Assembly (NCBI RefSeq): GCF_000315625.1
Contig: NW_005434449.1
Span: forward strand, 3,273 to 53,521
Source: Guillardia theta CCMP2712
Taxonomy: Eukaryota > Cryptophyceae > Pyrenomonadales > Geminigeraceae
Reading direction: 5' to 3'
DNA length: 50,249 nt
Shown here: positions 46,250 to 50,249 of the stretch, piece by piece
Layout: each line of letters starts with the position of its first letter
How positions within the stretch are numbered: the first letter of the stretch is position 1
Notes under the pieces: model-generated
Databases searched by the model: none
Seen by the model: only the letters and a program-made list of their open reading frames with translations
Told to the model about the DNA's origin: nothing
Made by a program: the position numbers and the translations under genes

Positions 46250-46475
46250 GAGAAGGTGGAGGCGACCGAAGGCCAAGGTGAGGAGAGGCAACTCTCCTGA
46301 CTGAGGCTGAGGAAGCTGAATGGAGGAGGAGTAGGGGGCAACCGAAGGCCAAGGTGAGGAGAGGCAACTCTTCTGACTGAGGCTGAGGAAGCTGAATGGA
46401 GGTAGAGTAGGTGGTGACCGAAGGCCAAGGTGAGGAGAGGCAACTCTCCTGACTGAGGCTGAGGAAGCCAAGAGA
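46250..46475 (+). repeat. About 75-bp tandem repeats 3' of array gene, copy 1
   Basis: Three copies, each with CGAAGGCCAAGGTGAGGAGA and CTGACTGAGGCTGAGGAAGC. They fall between the stop codon and the conserved unit tail, so probably in the 3' UTR. Confidence 0.92.
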
Positions 46476-46629
46476 AGACAGCAGAAGTACAGAGTAGAAA
46501 GACGCCTCAGAAGCAGGGTTCGCATTGTAGGCCGTGTACTCCCAGTGCTCGAGCGCCTCTTTAGACTAGGATCAAATTGCATAAGCCCACAACGAGGCCG
46601 AGCAACATTCTAGCATTCTAATAAACTCA

Positions 46630-46667
46630 CATAATAATAATAATAATAATAGGGTTTAGGGTTTAGG
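46630..46667 (+). repeat. AAT tail joined to telomere-like TTTAGGG run between copies 1 and 2
   Basis: About seven AAT triplets run straight into AGGGTTTAGGGTTTAGG. The AAT run is long here and short (AATAAG) at the next junction (49328-49336). Confidence 0.95.
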
Positions 46668-46690
46668 AGCAGGCCGTTATTTTCGGCAGC

Positions 46691-48927
46691 ATGGCTCCTT
46701 GCCAGGTGTAGGGGAAGCTGCCAGGGCGCCAAGGAAGCTGCAAGCGAGAGGTTTGTATACTTCAAATAGCTTTCTAAGTATGGTTCTTCAGTATGATGAA
46801 AATGTTCGCAACCTGCTGTATCGGAGATCATGCCAATACACGCAGAGCGGACTTGTGGATGCCTCTGTCCTCGAAGCTGATCTCGTCGAGAGGGTGAAGA
46901 GCTTCGCGAAGCGTTATCCGAACAGCAGGACAGCCCAGGCTTGCAAGGCTGTGGAGGGATGCACCCCCGACGCTATCGCAGAAGCCATCCGCTCGACATG
47001 TCAGCAGGCACGACGTGAGCTTCTGCAAGAAGCGATGGCTGGATGGAGTGACGCATCCAGAGAGTGGTTTATGCAGCAGATTGAAGAAGCCAAGAAGGAG
47101 AAGGTCGAGACATACACCGCCTCAGCAGGCAACGAGGTGACTTCCTTCATCTCCATGACTCTCCTGGGCATCTCCTCGGTGTATGTCAACCATGAAGAAA
47201 AGCTGAAGAAGAAATTTGAAGAGATCGGACTGATCGTAGACTCAGTGCAAGAGAGTAAAGCAATCATGTGGAAGGCTCCGTATAGACCCGAGATAGCGAG
47301 TGCTGAGGAGATCCCGGTGACTGTTTCCTTCCTCCGCAATGCACAAGCGGAGAAGCTCTGGCAGGGAAGAGAGGACTTCGCGATCGATGGTCGCAAGTTC
47401 ACAGCTGTACATGTGAGCATCGTGCACGATCGATCTTTCAAGATTCGAGCCAAGAGAGGACCCTGGGGCAAAGGGGGCAGCTTGGCAGAGCTGACTCACC
47501 TGCTAACCTTGGGCGGCATGACAACGGCTGAGATAGCTGCCGTCTATCGCTATCAGCTGCTGCGCCAGTCCCTTGCAGCGGTCCAACTCCAGCCGCTGGC
47601 AGGCATGCTGGTCGCTGGGGCGCCAGGACAGCAAGTCCACAAAGGCTTAGGTCAGAAAGGCTTCATCGCTGTAGGGGCCAACGTCATCTGGAGACAGAGG
47701 GAGGTGGAGTGGATCGTCTCCTCGAGCTGCCCAGAGGCGAATGATACAGCATTTCGAGCTTTCCGAGAGAGCGAAGCGATGGAGGGAGTACACCTGACTC
47801 TGTTCAGCGAGGACCCGAAGATCAGAGAGGCGCTCGCAGTCGAGTTGACAGCTGATCGCTTTGTGTCCAGAAATAAGTTGAAGAAGGCATCAAGGATGCA
47901 GAAGAAGGCAGGCGGCAAGGACGGCAAGGAGATCAAGATCATCATCAAGTCGACGGCGGCATCTGGTCGCTTCACGAGGAAGGAGATGGAGGGGCTGTGC
48001 AACGGCGGCAACACGTCCATCGCAAGAGTCAAGAGAGTCTTGTTGGAGATCGCTAACAGGCTCGAGATCAACGTTGAAGGCATCGACATGGAGGAGGATT
48101 TGAACACCAAGTCCTGGAACGGGTCCAAGCTATGCATCCTCCTCGGCTCCACGGAGGATGCTCGACGCATGATGAAGGAGCTGCCCTTCTATCTCGAAGG
48201 CGCAGCAACCAAGCTCGAAGCAGTCGGCTTCGACAAGGAGCCTGACTCTGAGGCGGCTGGTCAGCGGGGCACCAGCGACGCAGCGCAGCGACAGGAGGAG
48301 AGCGAGGGAGAGTGGCTGGAGTTTACAGACCTGGAGAGGATCACCATGGAGGCAGCATCTCCGTCAAGCCAAGAGGACATGCAGCTCGTCAGCGAGCTGT
48401 CAGCAGTCATCGAAGATGCAGCTTCTTTGAACGAGGCGGGGACGAGCGAGCCGATCAAGCTGGTCCTGGACAAGGCCGTTGGCAACCTCCACGACACGTT
48501 CTACTCTCCGGGGAGCCTGGAGTTCATGTCGCTGGGAGAGTGGGCGAAGATGCCAGAGGAGCAGGGAGTTGGGCGCAACGTTCTCAAGGAGAAGCTGGGG
48601 AAGTGGCTGCAGAGCAAGCGCTGGACTCGCGTGCAAGGAGAGAGCAAGAAGGCAAGGAGGGGCAGCGCGTTCTCGCCACGGGCAACGGCAGCTGCTGAGC
48701 TTGAGCAGGAGGCGGAGAGCGACGACATAGAGCGTCGATCTCTTAGCCTCCTGTTCATAGCACTGAGTAAATTCGCAGAGATGCATGTGCTGGCCTGCTC
48801 GCTGAAGGTGGACAAGAAGGACCGACTGCGAGTGGAGATGAGGGAAGATGACGAAGAAGAGGAAGACATGGAGGAAGAGCAAGGCGAGGGCGAGGAAGAA
48901 GACGGGGCGAGCCCGTACCGAGCTTGA
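46691..48927 (+). CDS. Array gene copy 2, intact; unrecognised 716-residue protein
   Basis: Proposed model: exon 1 at 46691-46705 (MAPCQ), an 86-nt GTGTAG...TTCTTCAG intron, then exon 2 at 46792-48927. The alternative is an unspliced start at the ATG at 46780. The protein is mainly helical and charged: YDENVRNLLYRRSCQYTQSG, a segment rich in R/K/E, VETYTASAGNEVTSFISMTL, then an apparent alpha/beta domain (PVTVSFLRNAQAEKLWQGRE, AVHVSIVHDRSFKIRAKRGP), a basic stretch (LKKASRMQKKAGGKDGKEIK, IIIKSTAASGRFTRKEMEGL), LEINVEGIDMEEDLNTKSWN, and a strongly acidic C-terminus (EDDEEEEDMEEEQGEGEEED). No membrane segment, zinc knuckle, reverse transcriptase or nuclease motif is visible. The basic middle could bind nucleic acid, as in ORF1 proteins of retroelements, but this is guesswork. 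Nonsynonymous changes between copies are few. Confidence 0.75.
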
Positions 48928-48954
48928 GCTGAGCCCAAGGTAAGGAGAGAAGGT

Positions 48955-49172
48955 AGGAGGCGACCGAAGGCCAAGGTGAGGAGAGGCAACTCTCCTGACT
49001 GAGGCTGAGGAAGCTGAATGGAGGAGGAGTAGGTGGCGACCGAAGGCCAAGGTGAGGAGAGGCAACTCTTCTGACTGAGGCTGAGGAAGCTGAATGGAGG
49101 TAGAGTAGGTGGTGACCGAAGGCCAAGGTGAGGAGAGGCAACTCTCCTGACTGAGGCTGAGGAAGCCAAGAG
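48955..49172 (+). repeat. About 75-bp tandem repeats 3' of array gene, copy 2
   Basis: Three copies in the same arrangement as 46250-46475, with small differences in the linkers. Confidence 0.92.
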
Positions 49173-49334
49173 AAGACAGCAGAAGTAGAGAGTAGAAAGA
49201 CGCCTCAGAAGCAGGGTTCGCATTGTAGGCCGTGTACTCCCAGTGCTCGAGCGCCTCTTTAGACTAGGATCAAATTGCATAAGCCCACAACGAGGCCGAG
49301 CAACATTCTAGCATTCTAATAAACTCACATAATA

Positions 49335-49430
49335 AGGTTTAGGGTTTAGAGCGCCGGTTATTTCAGGCACCATGGCAGCGCCGGTTATTTCAGGCACCAT
49401 GGCAGCGCCGGTTATTTCAGGCACCATGGC
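49335..49430 (+). repeat. Telomere-like run and 27-bp repeats before copy 3
   Basis: GGTTTAGGGTTTAG at 49335-49349 is followed by three 27-bp units (GCGCCGGTTATTTCAGGCAC...). Each unit carries an in-frame ATG. Confidence 0.92.
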
Positions 49431-50249
49431 TGCACGCGTGGTGTAGGGGAAGCTGCCAGGGCGCCAAGGAAGCTGCAAGCGAAAGGTTTGTATACTTCAA
49501 ATAGCTTTCTAAGTATGGTTCTTCAGTATGATGAAAATGTTCGCAACCTGCTGTTTCGGAGATCATGCCAATACACGCAGCGCGGACTTGTGGATGCCTC
49601 TGTCCTCGAAGCTGATCTTGTCGAGAGGGTGAAGAGCTTCGCGAAGCGTTATCCGAACAGCAGGACAGCTCAGGCTTGCAAGGCTGTGGAGGGATGCACC
49701 CCCGACGCTATCGCAGAAGCCATCCGCTCGACATGTCAGCAGGCACGACGTGAGCTTCTACAAGAAGCGATGACTGGATGGAGTGACGCATCCAGAGAGT
49801 GGTTTATGCAGCAGATTGAAGAAGCCAAGAAGGAGAAGGTCGAGACATACACCGCCTCAGCAGGCAACGAGGTGACTTCCTTCATCTCCATGACTCTCCT
49901 GGGCATCTCCTCGGTGTATGTCAACCAAGAGGAGAACCTGAAGAAGAAATTCGAAGAGATCGGACTGATCGTAGACTCAGTGCAAGAGAGTAAAGCAATC
50001 ATGTGGAAGGCTCCGTATAGACCCGAGATAGCGAGTGCTGAGGAGATCCCGGTGACTGTTTCCTTCCTCCGCAATGCACAAGCGGAGAAGCTCTGGCAGC
50101 GAAGAGAGGACTTCGCGATCGATGGTCGCAAGTTCACAGCTGTACATGTGAGCATCGTGCACGATCGATCTTTCAAGATTCGAGCCAAGAGAGGACCCTG
50201 GGGCAAAGGGGGCAAACTTGGCAGAGCTGACCCACCTGCTACCATTGGC
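49372..50249 (+). CDS. Array gene copy 3, partial at window end
   Basis: The first in-frame ATG is at 49372. The two 27-base repeats add MAAPVISGT twice before MAARV at 49426-49440, then the same 86-nt intron (49441-49526) and exon 2 from 49527. The copy has its own substitutions (Tyr to Phe, Ser to Arg, Ala to Thr, HEEKL to QEENL). Near 50212 one extra base (GGCAAACTTGG against GGCAGCTTGG) breaks the frame, and more changes follow within 35 bases, so the far end may be low-quality sequence near a contig edge or a decaying copy. Confidence 0.6.

Larger units (their letters stand above)
43899..50249 (+). mobile_element. Head-to-tail array of about 2.7-kb units separated by telomere-like repeats
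   Basis: Three units are near-identical in sequence and order: short TTTAGGG run, small 5' repeats, 15-nt exon, 86-nt intron, one long exon, about 75-bp 3' repeats, a shared tail ending CATTCTAATAAACTCACATA with AAT repeats, then the next TTTAGGG run. The second exon begins at 44097, 46792 and 49527, giving periods of 2,695 and 2,735 bases. No reverse transcriptase, integrase or transposase motif is present in a unit. It could be a subtelomeric tandem gene family, a non-autonomous retroelement that enters telomere repeats, or both. Confidence 0.8.

Noticed and set aside
46780-48927. Unspliced start at ATG 46780 as the main model for the array gene
   Set aside because: All three copies keep an upstream ATG, a GTGTAG donor and a TTCTTCAG acceptor exactly 86 nt apart in phase 0, so the spliced start is favoured, but RNA is needed.

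Overview
The window is nuclear DNA of a eukaryotic microbe. The genes are broken by many very short GT-AG introns (about 37 to 116 nt, many close to 43 to 55 nt), are packed on both strands and rarely leave more than 2 kb between them. Three things suggest a secondary-plastid alga, most likely a cryptophyte of the Guillardia theta type: plant-type TTTAGGG telomere repeats, a signal peptide followed by a Phe-led transit-like stretch on one protein, and a giant GCC2/GCC3-RCC1-like-transmembrane receptor of a kind familiar from that genome. The species is an inference from gene style, not a database match.

Layout, left to right. 1-1803 (+): 3' part of a glutamine-rich protein. 2122-4943 (-): MAP kinase kinase-like protein kinase. 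4944-7081: gene-poor, with AT-rich, GC-rich and C-rich blocks. 7082-9877 (+): HCN/CNG-type cation channel with an odd pore. 9945-12333 (-): secreted beta-helix-like protein. 12334-15259: minisatellite, GC-rich islands and G-rich tracts. 15260-19440 (+): AP2-PHD-AP2-like nuclear regulator. 19523-20914 (-): major facilitator transporter. 22367-32222 (-): very large membrane receptor-like protein, reassembled here from several open frames. 32709-34834 (-): second beta-helix-like protein, membrane anchored. 35443-37470 (+): PDZ-transmembrane-carbonic-anhydrase-related protein. 37696-38976 (-): unknown intracellular or plastid protein. 40219-42072 (+): plastid-type Nudix-like protein. 42359-43082 (-): small membrane PDZ protein. 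From 43615 to the right end there is a head-to-tail array of about 2.7-kb units. Each unit carries one unrecognised two-exon gene and starts just after short TTTAGGG telomere-like runs. There is one internally deleted relic, one frameshifted copy, one intact copy and one copy cut by the window edge.

The genes do not form a pathway, as is normal for a nuclear genome. Two themes recur: secreted or membrane proteins with unusual domain mixes (giant receptor, two beta-helix proteins, two PDZ membrane proteins, the dead carbonic anhydrase), and signalling (MAP2K, channel). The right end looks subtelomeric and is the strongest candidate for an undescribed genetic element.

Exon boundaries were inferred by eye from splice consensus, reading phase and domain continuity. 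First and last exons are the least certain parts.
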